A stretch of DNA of 52,312 nucleotides from Hymenobacter sp. ISL-91 (GCF_018613725.1 NZ_JAGGPS010000006.1:1-52312), one strand, 5' to 3'. Shown: positions 22,506 through 31,385, numbered from the stretch's first letter. Notes: a model not told the origin generated them from the sequence alone. Numbers and translations: made by a program.

Positions 22506-23645
22506 TTAGCTGACAGCCTCTGCCAACACTGCCGCCAACGCGTCAATTTCTGCTTCGGTGTTGAAGGAATGTACAATAAGCCGGAGCCGCTCGGTACCGG
22601 CGGGCACGGTGGGCGCCACAATGGCGCGCACATCGAAGCCGGCGGCCTGGGCGGCGGCAGCTACGGCACGCACAGCGGCGGGGCCGGGGTTTTGGGTGAA
22701 GAAAACCGGGTGAATAATGTGGCTGGTGGCCGGCACGTGCAGGCCCGGCACGGCGTTGAGCGTGGCTTTCAGATAATCGGAAAACCGGAAAAGCTGCTCG
22801 CGGGCCGGCTGCAGCTCCGGCAGCAGTTGGTAGGCTGCCGTGAGGCCCGCCACAGTGGCCGGGGGCAGGGCCGTGGTGTAGATGAAGGGCCGGCTGAAAT
22901 TGAGCAGATAGTCGCGCAGCAAAGCCGAGCCGGCCACCGCCGCGCCCTGGCTGCCCAGCGCCTTGCCAAAGGTGAGGATGCGGGCAAATACGGCCTCCTG
23001 CAGCCCCAGCGCCGCTACCAGCCCTTCGCCCCGCGGGCCGTATAGGCCGTTGGTATGCGCTTCATCGACCACCAGATGCAAACCCAGGCGCTGGCAAACG
23101 GCCACCAGCTCGGCCAGCGGGGCTACGTCGCCATCCATGGAATACAGCGCCTCCACGGCCACGAACACCGCGCCGGTGGCCCGCGCCGCCTTGCGCTCCA
23201 GGTCGGCCAAGTCGTGGTGGCGGAAGCTCCAGGCGGTGGCCGGCGTGGCCCGGATGCCATCCTTGACCGAGGCGTGGCTGGCCTCATCGTAAAGGATGGT
23301 GTCGCCGCGCCGGGGTACGGCCCCAAAAAAGCCCAGGTTGGCCGCGTAGCCCGAATTGAAGAGTAGCGCCGCCTCGGCCCCGTGGAACTGCGCCAGGTGG
23401 GTTTCGAGGGCCTCGGCAGCTTGCGAGTTGCCGGTGAGAAGCCGCGAGCCAGTGCTGCCGGCCGGCAGCCGGGCCGCCTGCTGCATTGCAGCCAGCACCT
23501 GTGGGTGCCGGCTCAGCCCCAGGTAGTCGTTGGAGCTGAAATTGGTGAGGTTGGGCGCGGGCGGGGCGGGCAGGCGACGGCGGGTGCCGGCGGCCTCGCG
23601 CCGGGCCAGCTCGGCGGCCAGGCGCTGGTGCAGGGAAGTAGGCAT
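22506..23645 (-). CDS. bioF: 8-amino-7-oxononanoate synthase
   Basis: A PLP-dependent alpha-oxoamine synthase (379 residues) that condenses pimeloyl thioester with L-alanine, the first step of biotin ring assembly. Family blocks: NFSSNDYLGLS (near residue 35), GSTGSRLLTGN (near 67), LFNSGYAANLGF (near 95), DEASHASVKDG (near 119, the histidine that stacks on PLP), VDEAHTNGLYG (near 193, the PLP-binding aspartate) and TFGKALGSQG with the Schiff-base lysine (near 228). The N-terminus is short, as in bacterial BioF. AONS and related KBL or serine palmitoyltransferase are hard to tell apart by sequence, but bioB lies 530 bases upstream on the same strand, which favours biotin synthesis. Confidence 0.88.
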   Translation of the reverse strand: MPTSLHQRLAAELARREAAGTRRRLPAPPAPNLTNFSSNDYLGLSRHPQVLAAMQQAARLPAGSTGSRLLTGNSQAAEALETHLAQFHGAEAALLFNSGYAANLGFFGAVPRRGDTILYDEASHASVKDGIRATPATAWSFRHHDLADLERKAARATGAVFVAVEALYSMDGDVAPLAELVAVCQRLGLHLVVDEAHTNGLYGPRGEGLVAALGLQEAVFARILTFGKALGSQGAAVAGSALLRDYLLNFSRPFIYTTALPPATVAGLTAAYQLLPELQPAREQLFRFSDYLKATLNAVPGLHVPATSHIIHPVFFTQNPGPAAVRAVAAAAQAAGFDVRAIVAPTVPAGTERLRLIVHSFNTEAEIDALAAVLAEAVS

Positions 23646-23718
23646 AGGAGCGCGAAAAACTGTCTGTTATCCTTCGTCGCCGTTCAATTGGCGGAATGCT
23701 CAGGATGACACGAAAACC

Positions 23719-23982
23719 TCAGCCTGCAAACGGGCCTACCGAGAGCCACACACTGCCATCCTGCCCGAAAGTGCGGGCGCTGATAACCAACCATTCCGAA
23801 TCCACTTCTACCCGGTCGCCGACGGCGGGCAGTACGCCGTGGCGCTGCATCACCAGCCCCAGGGCCGAGCCAACCTTGTCTTCCAGCTCCGAAATCAGGT
23901 CGTGGGCCTCGCGGGCCTCGTGCTGCTGCCGGATGCTTTCGGCGTAGGCATGGTCGAGGTTAAGGTCGAAGGGAATTTCCAT
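23719..23982 (-). CDS. Small conserved-looking hypothetical protein
   Basis: An 87-residue acidic soluble protein between bioB and bioF on the same strand. I do not recognise it. A helix rich in E, H and A (YAESIRQQHEAREAHDLISELEDKVG) is followed by short strands (VLPAVGDRVEVDSEWLVISARTF). ATG at 23982. The base composition matches its neighbours, and the pattern of changes expected of coding DNA (G or C at third positions) is present, so it is probably real. The gap to bioF (23646-23718) holds a decayed fragment with CTCAGGATGACACG from the hairpin family. Confidence 0.6.
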   Translation of the reverse strand: MEIPFDLNLDHAYAESIRQQHEAREAHDLISELEDKVGSALGLVMQRHGVLPAVGDRVEVDSEWLVISARTFGQDGSVWLSVGPFAG

Positions 23983-24027
23983 AAACAGAGGGGTAGTGAG
24001 GGAGAGGCGTGGGGAAGAAAAAAAAGC

Positions 24028-24150
24028 GTCATGCTGAGCGAAGGCGGAGCCGTAGTCGAAGCATCTCTACCGCAATGCTAATCCTGATAATGGATTTACT
24101 TGTTGCAGTAGAGATGCTTCGACTACGGCTCCACCTTCGCTCAGCATGAC
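24028..24150. repeat. Long hairpin repeat (CATGCTGAGC family, copy 4)
   Basis: Arms of 48 bases (24028-24075 and 24103-24150) with few mismatches around a 27-base centre. The arm carries GTCATGCTGAGCGAAGG and GTCGAAGCATCTCTACCG, nearly identical to copy 1. It lies 27 bases after the bioB stop codon. Confidence 0.9.
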
Positions 24151-24177
24151 ACGGCTCTGGAGTGCTAAAGGCCCAGA

Positions 24178-25191
24178 CTACGCCTCCACCGCTACCGGGG
24201 CCTTGCCGCGGCCCATCAGCACGGCGCCTTCGGGCACATCTTTAAACGATTTGCGGGGCTTGAGGCCGAGCAGGGCAAACATCTGCTGGTCGGCATCGAA
24301 GTCGGGGTTGGGGGTGGTCAGCAGCTTCTCGCCCGAGAAAATGGAGTTGGCACCGGCCAGAAAGCACAATGCCTGCTCGGTAACGGGCATTTCCTGGCGG
24401 CCAGCCGAGAGGCGCACCATCGTGTTGGGCATCAGAATGCGGGCCGTGGCAATCATGCGCAGCATTTCCCACACGCTCACGCGGGGCTGCTCGGCCAGGG
24501 GCGTGCCCTCCACGGGTACCAGGGCATTTACCGGTACGCTTTCGGGGTGAGCCTCCAGGGTAGCCAGCGTGTGCAGCATGGCTACGCGGTCCTCGTCGGT
24601 TTCGCCCAGGCCAATGATGCCGCCCGAGCACACCGAAATACCGGCCTTACGAACGTGCTCCAGCGTGTTCAGCCGGTCGTCGTAGGTGCGCGTAGTGATG
24701 ATGTCGTCGTACTTCTCGCGGCTGGTATCGAGGTTGTGGTTGTAGGCGTAGAGGCCGGCTTCTTTCAGGCGCTCGGCCTGGTACTCGTTCAGCATGCCCA
24801 GCGTGCAGCACACCTCCAGCCCGAGGCCGTTTACCTGCTCTACCATGCCCAATACGCGGTCAAAGTCCTTGTTGTCGCGGATTTCGCGCCAGGCGGCGCC
24901 CATGCAGAAGCGGGTGGAGCCGGCGTCGCGGGCGCGCTGGGCCGAGGCCAGCACTTCGGCGTCGGGCAGCAGCTTATGGGCCTGCACGCCCGTGTGGTAG
25001 CGGGCGGCCTGGGGGCAGTAGGCGCAATCTTCGGGGCAGCCGCCGGTTTTCACGCTCAGCAGCGTGCACACCTGCACTTCGCCGGTGGCCTGGGTTACGG
25101 CATGGATGGCGGCCGCCTGCGAAACAAGTTCCAGCACGGGCTGGTGGTAAATGGCGGTTACTTCGGCAAGGGTCCAGTCGGTGCGGAGCAT
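24178..25191 (-). CDS. bioB: Biotin synthase
   Basis: A radical SAM enzyme (337 residues) that inserts sulfur into dethiobiotin. The SAM-cluster motif is [12 protein letters not shown] with C-x3-C-x2-C at about residues 52-59. Cysteines that bind the auxiliary 2Fe-2S cluster lie in [11 protein letters not shown] and [10 protein letters not shown], and an arginine ligand in the late TMVRLSAGR block (near 260). [12 protein letters not shown] and [14 protein letters not shown] are also family blocks. ATG at 25191. It is separated from bioF by a small gene and a hairpin repeat. bioA, bioC, bioD and bioH are not in the window. Confidence 0.95.
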   Translation of the reverse strand: MLRTDWTLAEVTAIYHQPVLELVSQAAAIHAVTQATGEVQVCTLLSVKTGGCPEDCAYCPQAARYHTGVQAHKLLPDAEVLASAQRARDAGSTRFCMGAAWREIRDNKDFDRVLGMVEQVNGLGLEVCCTLGMLNEYQAERLKEAGLYAYNHNLDTSREKYDDIITTRTYDDRLNTLEHVRKAGISVCSGGIIGLGETDEDRVAMLHTLATLEAHPESVPVNALVPVEGTPLAEQPRVSVWEMLRMIATARILMPNTMVRLSAGRQEMPVTEQALCFLAGANSIFSGEKLLTTPNPDFDADQQMFALLGLKPRKSFKDVPEGAVLMGRGKAPVAVEA

Positions 25192-25196
25192 TGTTG

Positions 25197-25288
25197 GAGC
25201 TGTTAGCTGTTAGCTGATGGCTGTTAGCTTTTGTGGCAGTGCTGTCAGGCGGGAAGCCAACAGCCAATAGCCAACAGCTAACAGCTAA
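25197..25288. repeat. AACAGCT-type inverted repeat
   Basis: An array of GCTGTTAGCTGTTAGCTGA and GGCTGTTAGC units at 25197-25232 is mirrored by GCCAACAGCC and CAACAGCTAACAGC units at 25255-25288, giving a large imperfect hairpin in the bioB leader. Related AACAGCCAACAGC fragments stand before the XdhC gene (14891-14918). It is not the known BirA operator or a riboswitch that I can recognise. Confidence 0.75.
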
Positions 25289-25297
25289 AATGTAGCC

Positions 25298-25305
25298 GCA
25301 AGATA
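25298..25305 (-). promoter_or_regulatory. Candidate -7 box of bioB (TATCTTGC)
   Basis: On the minus strand TATCTTGC lies just upstream of the hairpin in the bioB leader, about 107 bases before the start codon. It fits the TAnnTTGC variant. No upstream TTG at the right distance is visible. Confidence 0.35.
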
Positions 25306-25351
25306 CTCAGCGGGGCCAGAGTATCCGCGCCTCCTCTCACCGGAGGGCTGC

Positions 25352-25789
25352 CTAATTTTCGGGGTACTGGTTTTGCGGCTTCGGCTCGGCAGGCTGCTCG
25401 GCGCGGGCGTCGCGGGTGTTTTTCTGCACGGCAATAGCCGCGAACAGGCTCAGCAGAAACGACATGGCATAGAAGCCTTTTTCGCTGAGCGTGAGTGTGG
25501 CGTTCCACAAGCCCACCGTGAGCAGGGCAATGGAAAGGATAGTGGAAAACCAGCTCAGGCCGTAGTAAATGCTGGTTACCGGAATACCGTCGAGCTGGTC
25601 GCGTACTGATTTTTGCAGCGAAATAGCCGAAAACAGCCCATACATCAGTACAGTGAAATAGTAGCCCTTCTCGTTAAGTAACATCTGCGCATTCCAGAGG
25701 CCAATAATGAAGGCGGCCATGCCGGCCAGCAGGGCAAACCAGGAGGCGGCAACAAAGGCATTGGAGGGCTTGGCGAGCGGAGCGTTCAT
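25352..25789 (-). CDS. YiaA/YiaB-like inner membrane protein
   Basis: A 145-residue membrane protein made of two copies of the YiaA/B two-helix unit. Each copy has the pattern of a helix, GLWNA, then EKG(Y/F)Y and a second helix ending in a QK: FIIGLWNAQMLLNEKGYYF with SLQKSVRDQ, and LTVGLWNATLTLSEKGFYA with VQKNTRD. Four transmembrane helices are expected. The C-terminus is short, charged and cytoplasmic. The function of this family is unknown. The ATG at 25789 is chosen because the upstream frame is arginine/cysteine-rich and not membrane-like. Nothing gene-like is seen in the 370-base gap on its right, apart from a terminator. Confidence 0.85.
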   Translation of the reverse strand: MNAPLAKPSNAFVAASWFALLAGMAAFIIGLWNAQMLLNEKGYYFTVLMYGLFSAISLQKSVRDQLDGIPVTSIYYGLSWFSTILSIALLTVGLWNATLTLSEKGFYAMSFLLSLFAAIAVQKNTRDARAEQPAEPKPQNQYPEN

Positions 25790-26094
25790 GGCAATGAGGG
25801 TGAATTGGTGAAAAAAGCGCCGGCGGCAACGCGTCCGACATGTCAAACATACGCGCCCACTGCCGACCGGTAGCTCCAGAATTTCGCGCATTCAGACTTT
25901 AGCCAGCCACCCTTGCTCCGAGTGAAAACGCCTACTGCGCAGACATGAAAAGACTGCCTGAGAGCAAAAACGGCCATTTCAATGCTGCATCTACCCTGAA
26001 TATACTGGCACAGCCGGCTCACTATCCGACTTCCTGACGGGCGTGTTTCAGCAGGAACAAACCCTGTTGCGGGTCGGAAACGAACGGAGAAGCT

Positions 26095-26140
26095 GCCGAA
26101 AAACAGCAGCCCCCGACCTGTAGAAAGATCGGGGGCTGCT
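26095..26140 (-). terminator. Terminator of rluF
   Basis: On the minus strand a 13-base perfect stem (CAGCAGCCCCCGA and its complement, 26103-26115 and 26128-26140) is followed by a T5 run at 26098-26102. It lies 20 bases after the rluF stop codon. Confidence 0.85.
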
Positions 26141-26160
26141 GAAATTGCGTTCGGGTGGTA

Positions 26161-27288
26161 CTACCGGCTGCGGCTGGAACCGCGGCTGCCGCGGCTGCTG
26201 CTTTGGCCTTTAGCCGGGCCGCCACTGCCTTTCGCCGGGCGTTTGCTGGCTCCTTTGGGGCCGCTTTTCGGGCCGCCAGCTTTGCCGGGGCGGGGGCCGG
26301 CTTTGTCGGTGGGGCGGCCCGAGCCGGCGGTGCGGCCGGCCGTTACCAGCCGCTTGGGCTTGGCTCCCGGGCGCACCGAGTCTTTGTCGAGCCAGGTGCC
26401 GGCCGGCAGGGCTTTGGCTTTGCGCGGGGCCTCGTCGCCCATCGAGGGGTCGGAAGGGAGGCGCACAATGTCGGGGCGGGTGGTGGCGCGGCGGGCGGTT
26501 TTGCGGCCCGGCTGGTCGCCCCACTGTTCGGCCGTCGATACCACTTTGCGGCGGCGTGGCGTGCGGCCGTCATCGGTGCCGCTCGAGTTTTCGATCATCT
26601 CAAACAGCACCTTCAGCTCCTTGTCGCGCAGCTCGCGCCACTCGCCGGGGCCCAGGCCCTTGATGCTGATGTTCATGATGCGGATGCGCTCCAGCTGCAC
26701 CACTTCGTAGCCGAAATGCTCGCACATGCGCCGGATCTGGCGGTTCATGCCCTGCACCAGCGTCAGCCGGAAAATGTAGGGCGTTTCCTTCACCACCTTG
26801 CATTTCTGGGTCATCACGCCCAAAATGGGCACCCCGTTCTGCATGGCCTCGATGAAATCGTCCTTGATGGGCTTGTCCACCATCACGATGTACTCCTTCT
26901 CGTGCTGGTTGCCGGCGCGCAGGATTTTGTTCACGATGTCGCCGTTGCTCGTCATCAGCAGCAGGCCCTGCGACTCCTTGTCGAGCCGACCGATGGGGAA
27001 GATGCGCACTGTGTGCTTGATGGCGCGGATAACGTTGTCCTTTACGCCCAAGTCGGTGGTCGTGACGATGCCGGGAGGCTTGTTGTAGGCCAAATACACC
27101 GCCTCTTCCTCGGGCCGGGGTTCGATGTGGGCACCGTTCACCACCACCCGGTCGCGGCTGGTTACCTGGTCGCCAACGGCGGCGCGCTTGCCGTTCACCG
27201 TTACGTTGCCCTGCTCGATGTGGCGGTCGGCTTCGCGGCGCGAGCACACGCCACTTTCGCTGATGTATTTATTGAGTCGGGTTGCCAT
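26161..27288 (-). CDS. rluF: 23S rRNA pseudouridine synthase RluF-like
   Basis: A 375-residue RsuA/RluF-family pseudouridine synthase. The N-terminal S4 RNA-binding domain ([27 protein letters not shown]) is followed by the catalytic domain, with [11 protein letters not shown] (near residue 71) and the catalytic aspartate in [19 protein letters not shown] (near 100). [21 protein letters not shown] and [17 protein letters not shown] match RluF more closely than RluB or RsuA. RluF modifies U2604 of 23S rRNA in E. coli. A C-terminal tail of about 130 residues is rich in K, R, G, P and S (repeats of [12 protein letters not shown] type) and likely disordered; the E. coli protein lacks a comparable tail of this length. 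ATG 27288 begins the S4 domain. Confidence 0.92.
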   Translation of the reverse strand: MATRLNKYISESGVCSRREADRHIEQGNVTVNGKRAAVGDQVTSRDRVVVNGAHIEPRPEEEAVYLAYNKPPGIVTTTDLGVKDNVIRAIKHTVRIFPIGRLDKESQGLLLMTSNGDIVNKILRAGNQHEKEYIVMVDKPIKDDFIEAMQNGVPILGVMTQKCKVVKETPYIFRLTLVQGMNRQIRRMCEHFGYEVVQLERIRIMNISIKGLGPGEWRELRDKELKVLFEMIENSSGTDDGRTPRRRKVVSTAEQWGDQPGRKTARRATTRPDIVRLPSDPSMGDEAPRKAKALPAGTWLDKDSVRPGAKPKRLVTAGRTAGSGRPTDKAGPRPGKAGGPKSGPKGASKRPAKGSGGPAKGQSSSRGSRGSSRSR

Positions 27289-27372
27289 AAGAGGAGTAAT
27301 GCTTAGTGCGGAGTGCCGGGTGCTTGGGCCACCAAAAAAGAAGCTGCCGGCCCGAGGTGGGTCGGCAGCCTG

Positions 27373-27380
27373 CAAAGGTA
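27373..27380 (-). promoter_or_regulatory. Bacteroidota -7 promoter box of rluF (TACCTTTG)
   Basis: TACCTTTG on the minus strand matches TAnnTTTG exactly and lies 85 bases upstream of the rluF start. No TTG occurs about 20 bases further upstream. A small stem (GCTGCCG and CGGCAGC, about 27342-27370) lies in the leader. Confidence 0.5.
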
Positions 27381-27448
27381 CGCCGTATTCAGGACAGGGG
27401 TGGTATTCCGGCTGATAACCAGCGGGCAGGCTTGTACTCGAACAGAGC

Positions 27449-27787
27449 CTAAGCGAAAAACGCGAACAGCGCCGTTTCCAGCTCGGCGGGCAGCGTGGGC
27501 GGCGTGATGGTGCGCAAGTTCAACGCCTGGGTACCATCAGTAGGCGAAAAGATGCCCTCGGTAGCGTTGAAACGCAGCTGGCCCTGCGTGAACTCGCGCA
27601 GGTGCTCACCAGCTTCCGTGCGCATATCCACGAAATCGAGCTGGCTGAGTTGGCCGCTGGCCTTATCGAAGTGCAGCCAGAAGTACAGGTGACTGGGGTT
27701 CTTGCTCTGGATGTCGAGGCGCTTTATTTCGAAAACGGTGGCCATGTCGGCTTCAAACAGAAACAGGGAGCGGTAGGGGAAATGCAT
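27449..27787 (-). CDS. Hypothetical protein
   Basis: A 112-residue soluble protein that I do not recognise. It looks all-beta: [32 protein letters not shown] and [14 protein letters not shown] suggest paired strands, and the C-terminus is a short hydrophobic helix ([14 protein letters not shown]). No signal peptide is evident. ATG at 27787 (MHFPYRS) or an internal ATG at 27745 (MATVFEIK) could start it. It is followed 161 bases downstream by rluF and preceded closely by a small membrane protein gene, all on the same strand. Confidence 0.6.
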   Translation of the reverse strand: MHFPYRSLFLFEADMATVFEIKRLDIQSKNPSHLYFWLHFDKASGQLSQLDFVDMRTEAGEHLREFTQGQLRFNATEGIFSPTDGTQALNLRTITPPTLPAELETALFAFFA

Positions 27788-27807
27788 AGGAGCAGAGAAA
27801 AGAGGGC

Positions 27808-28206
27808 TTACAGCGCGTACACAAGCAGCCCAAGCAGGGGCGCAAAAATCAGCAGGCACAGCAGCAGCGGCCGCCAGATGCTGCGGGCCGGGTGGTCCTT
27901 TTTGTTCAGGATAAACGAATCGGCGTATGTATTGAGGCCATAGCCGCCGGCCAGCCCGATGCCCGCAATATAGGCCCCGTAGGCAGAGATATTAGGCAGA
28001 AAGGACACCAATACCCCCATCAGGACCATGTACACCACACTCGCCCAGATAACCTTGCGCGCTTGGTCGGGACGGCCTATTGTCCGCAAATTGCTGGCCG
28101 TAAGCGCGCTGCCCGCAATGGTGGTGAAGGCAAGCGAAAACAGTCGGATACTCCGCTGAGAATACAGAGAAACAGGAGGCGCGGGGTCGGAGGCAGAAGC
28201 AGGCAT
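27808..28206 (-). CDS. Small membrane protein (hypothetical)
   Basis: A 132-residue protein with three to four hydrophobic segments: AFTTIAGSALTASNL, VIWASVVYMVLMGVLVSFL, YGAYIAGIGLAGGYGLNTY and PLLLCLLIFAPLLGLLVY. The N-terminal 20 residues are soluble. The layout resembles small uncharacterised membrane proteins of Bacteroidota. It lies between a proline iminopeptidase gene (43 bases upstream) and a small hypothetical gene, possibly in one transcript. I could not assign a family. Confidence 0.7.
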   Translation of the reverse strand: MPASASDPAPPVSLYSQRSIRLFSLAFTTIAGSALTASNLRTIGRPDQARKVIWASVVYMVLMGVLVSFLPNISAYGAYIAGIGLAGGYGLNTYADSFILNKKDHPARSIWRPLLLCLLIFAPLLGLLVYAL

Positions 28207-28249
28207 CAGGGGAAACGGGGCGTTGGCCGGAAAATAAGCGGCGTTCGGA

Positions 28250-29314
28250 CTACAATTTTACCTCTTTTTCGCCCTTATCCACCCCTTTCAGCCACGTTAT
28301 CAGGCCGCGCATATAGGTTTGCTGGTCGTCGTAGAAGCTCATGTGGGAGCCTTTGGGACAGATGAGGGCGGTGCCGTGCTGCACTTTTTGGGCCACCATG
28401 CGCATGTGCTCGGGGTCCATGGTGTCGTGTTTGCCACCGATGCTGAGCACGGGCATGGCCAGCTTGGGCAGGTCGGGCACACGGTTCCAGTTCAGCAGTT
28501 TGCCCGATACGCCGAACTCGCTCGGGCCCTGCATCGTCACGTACAGCGACTGGTTCATTTTGGCAAACGAGCGGTTCACCGGCTCGGGCCACTGCTCCAG
28601 GGGGCGGCGCAGAATGTGCTGAGTGTAGAAATTGGGCAGCAGCAGCTCCATGTAGCGCGGGTTTTGGAAGTCCTTGCGCGCCTCAATTTCCCGGATTTCC
28701 TTCAGCACTTCGGGCTTGAACTGGGGCGCCAGTACTTCTTCGGCGTACTTGCCGTAAGCCGGAATGCTCATCATCATGTTGCTGATGACGAGCCCTTTGA
28801 GGTGCTGCTGGTACTTGAGCGCGTACTCGGCGGCCAGAATGCCACCCCAGCTGTGGCCCAGCAAATAGAAGTTGCTGCTGTCGAGCTGGAGGGCCTGCCG
28901 CACCTGCTCCACTTCCTCCACGTAGCGCGGCAGGCTCCACATGCTGGTGTCCTGGGGGTTGTCGGAGTTGCCGCAGCCGAGTTGGTCGTAGTAGATGAAC
29001 TCGATGCCCTCGCGGGGCAGGAAGCTTTCCATGCACTCAAAGTATTCGTGCGTGGCGCCCGGCCCGCCGTTTAGCAGCAGCAGCTTGATACGCGGGTTGC
29101 TCCCAAACCGCTTGGTCCAGACCTTAAACGTGCCCTTGGGCGTCGTAATAGGCACCATTTTCACGCCGCCATCGGCCAGCGCAGCCGTATCGGGAGCCGG
29201 GAAGTAGGCCGTGAGGGCCGGCGCGGCAGCAGCATCGGGCGCTTCGGTAGCGGAAGGGGAACAGGCGGCGGCCGTCAGGGCCAGCAGGGTAGGAGCGAGG
29301 AGGCGTTTCAGCAT
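28250..29314 (-). CDS. Proline iminopeptidase-family alpha/beta hydrolase (lipoprotein)
   Basis: A 354-residue S33-type hydrolase expected to release N-terminal proline or other residues from peptides. The signal peptide ends in a lipobox, LLALTAAAC (cysteine at 18), so it is anchored in the envelope. The oxyanion loop GGPGATHEYF is at residues 83-92, the nucleophile S155 in LLGHSWGGILA, the acidic residue in GGKHDTMDPEHM (near 296) and the catalytic histidine in PKGSHMSFYDDQQ (near 325), all in the order expected. YYDQLGCGNSD is the second prolyl-peptidase block. ATG at 29314 begins the signal peptide. Confidence 0.92.
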   Translation of the reverse strand: MLKRLLAPTLLALTAAACSPSATEAPDAAAAPALTAYFPAPDTAALADGGVKMVPITTPKGTFKVWTKRFGSNPRIKLLLLNGGPGATHEYFECMESFLPREGIEFIYYDQLGCGNSDNPQDTSMWSLPRYVEEVEQVRQALQLDSSNFYLLGHSWGGILAAEYALKYQQHLKGLVISNMMMSIPAYGKYAEEVLAPQFKPEVLKEIREIEARKDFQNPRYMELLLPNFYTQHILRRPLEQWPEPVNRSFAKMNQSLYVTMQGPSEFGVSGKLLNWNRVPDLPKLAMPVLSIGGKHDTMDPEHMRMVAQKVQHGTALICPKGSHMSFYDDQQTYMRGLITWLKGVDKGEKEVKL

Positions 29315-29327
29315 CCGGCAATATATT

Positions 29328-29355
29328 CAGTTGTCAGTTGTCAGTTGTCAGTTGT
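29328..29355. repeat. 7-bp tandem repeat (CAGTTGT x4)
   Basis: Four exact copies of CAGTTGT between the iminopeptidase start and a REP-like palindrome. No function is apparent. Confidence 0.8.
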
Positions 29356-29362
29356 GAAGGGC

Positions 29363-29398
29363 GATGTAGGGGCGAAGCTAAGCCCCGCCCCTACATCG
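29363..29398. repeat. REP-like palindrome, degenerate
   Basis: GATGTAGGGGC and GCCCCTACATC mirror each other around a short centre with AGCTAAG. Both ends carry GTAG, so it looks like the outer halves of two REPs fused after loss of the middle. It is the last REP-type sequence seen in the window, six bases from the stop codon of the serine hydrolase. Confidence 0.7.
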
Positions 29399-29404
29399 TT
29401 CCGT

Positions 29405-30466
29405 TTATTCCGCCAGCCATTGGCTGGCCCGGTACTCGCCGGGGCCGATGAACAGGCGCAGCAGCTCGTCGGTGAGAAGCAGGCCGTTGGCGCTGTTGGT
29501 GAAGAAGAGCAGGCTTTCGCGGCGGTTGGGTAGCACCATGAAGAAACCCTGAAAGTCGCCGTTGTCGCCCCAGTGCCAAAGGGTGGAACCGGCGCTGGTG
29601 CGGGCCACGCCCACGCCCACAGCCCAGGCCACGAATGGGTCGGTGGGGGCGGTGGGCCGGCCACAGCGGTTGGCTTCGTTGGCGGCCAGCCGCAGCAGCT
29701 GGGCCGTGGTGGGTTTCAGGCCGCGGCCGGTGCGCAGGGCCTGCAGGAAGCGGTTGTAGTCGGGGGCAGTGGCAAGTAGGGAGTAAGCAGCGTAGGGCTC
29801 CGCGAAACGGCGAACCTGGGTGGGCTGGCCGGCTTTGTCGTGGCCGGTGGCGGCATTGGCTGAAAACCGGGGCTGCCACCGAAAGCTGCTGCGGCGCATC
29901 TTCAGCGGCCCAAATACCTCCCGCTGGGCCAGGGTTTCCAGCGGCTCGCCAGTTAGCTGCTCCAGCGTGTGTTGTAGCCACACAAACCCTTCGCCCGAGT
30001 AATTCCAGCAGCTGTCGGGCGCAAACCGAAAGACCAGGGGCGAGGCGGCCCAGGTGGGCCCCAGCGGGTTATCGGCCCAGTTGGGCAGGCCGGTGGTATG
30101 AGTAAGCACCATGCGGGCCGTTACGCGGGCGGCCCGGGGCTGGCCCTGCACCCGCAGATACGGCGCGTAGCGCAGCAGCGGCTGGTCAAGGTCGAGCCGG
30201 CCCTGGTCGTGGAGCCGCAGGGTGAGGTAGGCCAGTACCACTTTGCCCAGCGAGGCCGCCTGAAACACGGTTTCGGCCGTTACGGCCGCGGCCGAATCCT
30301 GCCGCAGCCTTCCTGCGGTATAAGTCGTAGCCTTGCCTCGTTTAGTATGCACCAGTTGCAGCCCCGGCACGTTTTGCTGGCCCAGCAGGGCCGTTAGCTC
30401 GGCTTGCTGAGCGGGGGCAAGCAGGCTGAGCAATAGTATGGCCAGCAGCAGGAGCAGCAGTTTCAT
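29405..30466 (-). CDS. Beta-lactamase-family serine hydrolase (class C fold)
   Basis: A 353-residue exported serine hydrolase. Signal peptide MKLLLLLLAILLLSLLAPAQ. The catalytic S72-x-x-K75 lies in QAASLGKVVLAY, the tyrosine motif in WNYSGEGFVWLQ (near 165; Y-S-G rather than Y-x-N) and the third motif is HWGDNGDFQGFF (near 309; H-x-G), as in esterase EstB and D-aminopeptidase relatives rather than true beta-lactamases. MVLTHTTGLPNW is another family block. It is probably an esterase, peptidase or amidase in the envelope. The ATG at 30466 begins the signal peptide; the frame continues upstream without protein-like character. Confidence 0.9.
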   Translation of the reverse strand: MKLLLLLLAILLLSLLAPAQQAELTALLGQQNVPGLQLVHTKRGKATTYTAGRLRQDSAAAVTAETVFQAASLGKVVLAYLTLRLHDQGRLDLDQPLLRYAPYLRVQGQPRAARVTARMVLTHTTGLPNWADNPLGPTWAASPLVFRFAPDSCWNYSGEGFVWLQHTLEQLTGEPLETLAQREVFGPLKMRRSSFRWQPRFSANAATGHDKAGQPTQVRRFAEPYAAYSLLATAPDYNRFLQALRTGRGLKPTTAQLLRLAANEANRCGRPTAPTDPFVAWAVGVGVARTSAGSTLWHWGDNGDFQGFFMVLPNRRESLLFFTNSANGLLLTDELLRLFIGPGEYRASQWLAE

Positions 30467-30610
30467 GGGACTCAGGAAGGCCGGACGCAGGGTTGCGGCT
30501 GGGGCGGATGCTGCGGTAGATGTGGGGGCTAAGGCCGGCAGTTGTCCCAACAAAAAGTAAAACGGGCCGCCCCAACTGGAGCAGCCCATCAAACCAGCAA
30601 AATCGGCTAC

Positions 30611-30650
30611 GAAATCCGTGAAATCCGCTAAAATTCGTGCTAATCCGTGA
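30611..30650. repeat. ATCCGTG-type short direct repeats
   Basis: GAAATCCGTG, AAATCCGCTAAA, ATTCGTGC and TAATCCGTGATC follow one another at about 10-base spacing, directly before the yebC stop codon on the minus strand side. Similar strings are common between genes in Bacteroidota. Here it may just be a relic of a repeat. Confidence 0.45.
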
Positions 30651-31385
30651 TCAGCCAAGCGTGTGGTACACGGCCTGTACGTCGTCGTCCTCTTCGAACT
30701 TCTCAATCAGGTTCATCACTTCTTCCAGCTCGTCGCCTTCGAGGTGTACGGTGGTGTTGGGCACGCGCTGCAGCTGGGCCGATACCACGTTGAGCTGCTT
30801 TTCCTCCAGCGCCTTCTGCATCTGGCCGAAGTCGGTGAAGGCGGTTTCCACCACGATAAAGTCGGTGGTCTGGCCCTGCTCGTCCTCTTCCTGGTCGGCG
30901 TACACGTCCTCGGCGCCGGCATCAATCAGCTCCAGCTCCAGTTCCTCCAACTCCAGGCCCTCGGCGGCCAGCTTGAACACGCCCTTGCGGGTGAAGGTGT
31001 AGTCGGAGGAACCGGCGGTGCCCAGCGCGCCGTTGCCCCGGTTGAAGTACATGCGCACGTTGGCCACGGTGCGGGTAGGGTTGTCGGTGGCAGTTTCAAT
31101 CACTACGGCCACACCGTGGGGCGCATAGCCCTCATATACTACCTCTTGGTAGTCCTTTTCCTCGCGCGAGGAAGCCCGCTTGATGGCGGCTTCCACCCGG
31201 TCTTTGGGCATGTTCACACCCTTGCCGTTCTGGATGGCCGTGCGCAGGCGCGAGTTGGTATCGGGGTTGGGGCCGGCCTCCTTCACGGCCATCACAATTT
31301 CGCGGCCGATGCGGGTAAAGTCTTTCGACATCTGGTCCCAGCGCTTCATTTTGCGGCCTTTGCGGAATTCAAACGCGCGTCCCAT
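30651..31385 (-). CDS. YebC/PmpR-family regulator
   Basis: A 244-residue YebC-family protein. Members act as transcription regulators or, as shown for some, as translation factors at proline stretches. Family blocks: MGRAFEFRKGRKMKRWDQMSKDFTRI in the Bacteroidota form of the N-terminus, AIQNGKGVNMPKDRVEAAIKRA (near residue 47), VVYEGYAPHGVAVVIETATDNPTRTVANVR (near 82) and the acidic C-terminal domain with EELELELIDAGAEDVY. ATG at 31385. A well-spaced promoter (TTG, 20 bases, TAACTTGC) lies 67 bases upstream, so it is probably transcribed alone. Confidence 0.93.
   Translation of the reverse strand: MGRAFEFRKGRKMKRWDQMSKDFTRIGREIVMAVKEAGPNPDTNSRLRTAIQNGKGVNMPKDRVEAAIKRASSREEKDYQEVVYEGYAPHGVAVVIETATDNPTRTVANVRMYFNRGNGALGTAGSSDYTFTRKGVFKLAAEGLELEELELELIDAGAEDVYADQEEDEQGQTTDFIVVETAFTDFGQMQKALEEKQLNVVSAQLQRVPNTTVHLEGDELEEVMNLIEKFEEDDDVQAVYHTLG

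Noticed and set aside
25197..25305. Riboswitch or BirA operator in the bioB leader
   Set aside because: The structure is explained by repeated GCTGTTAGC units found elsewhere in the window; no operator half-sites were recognised.
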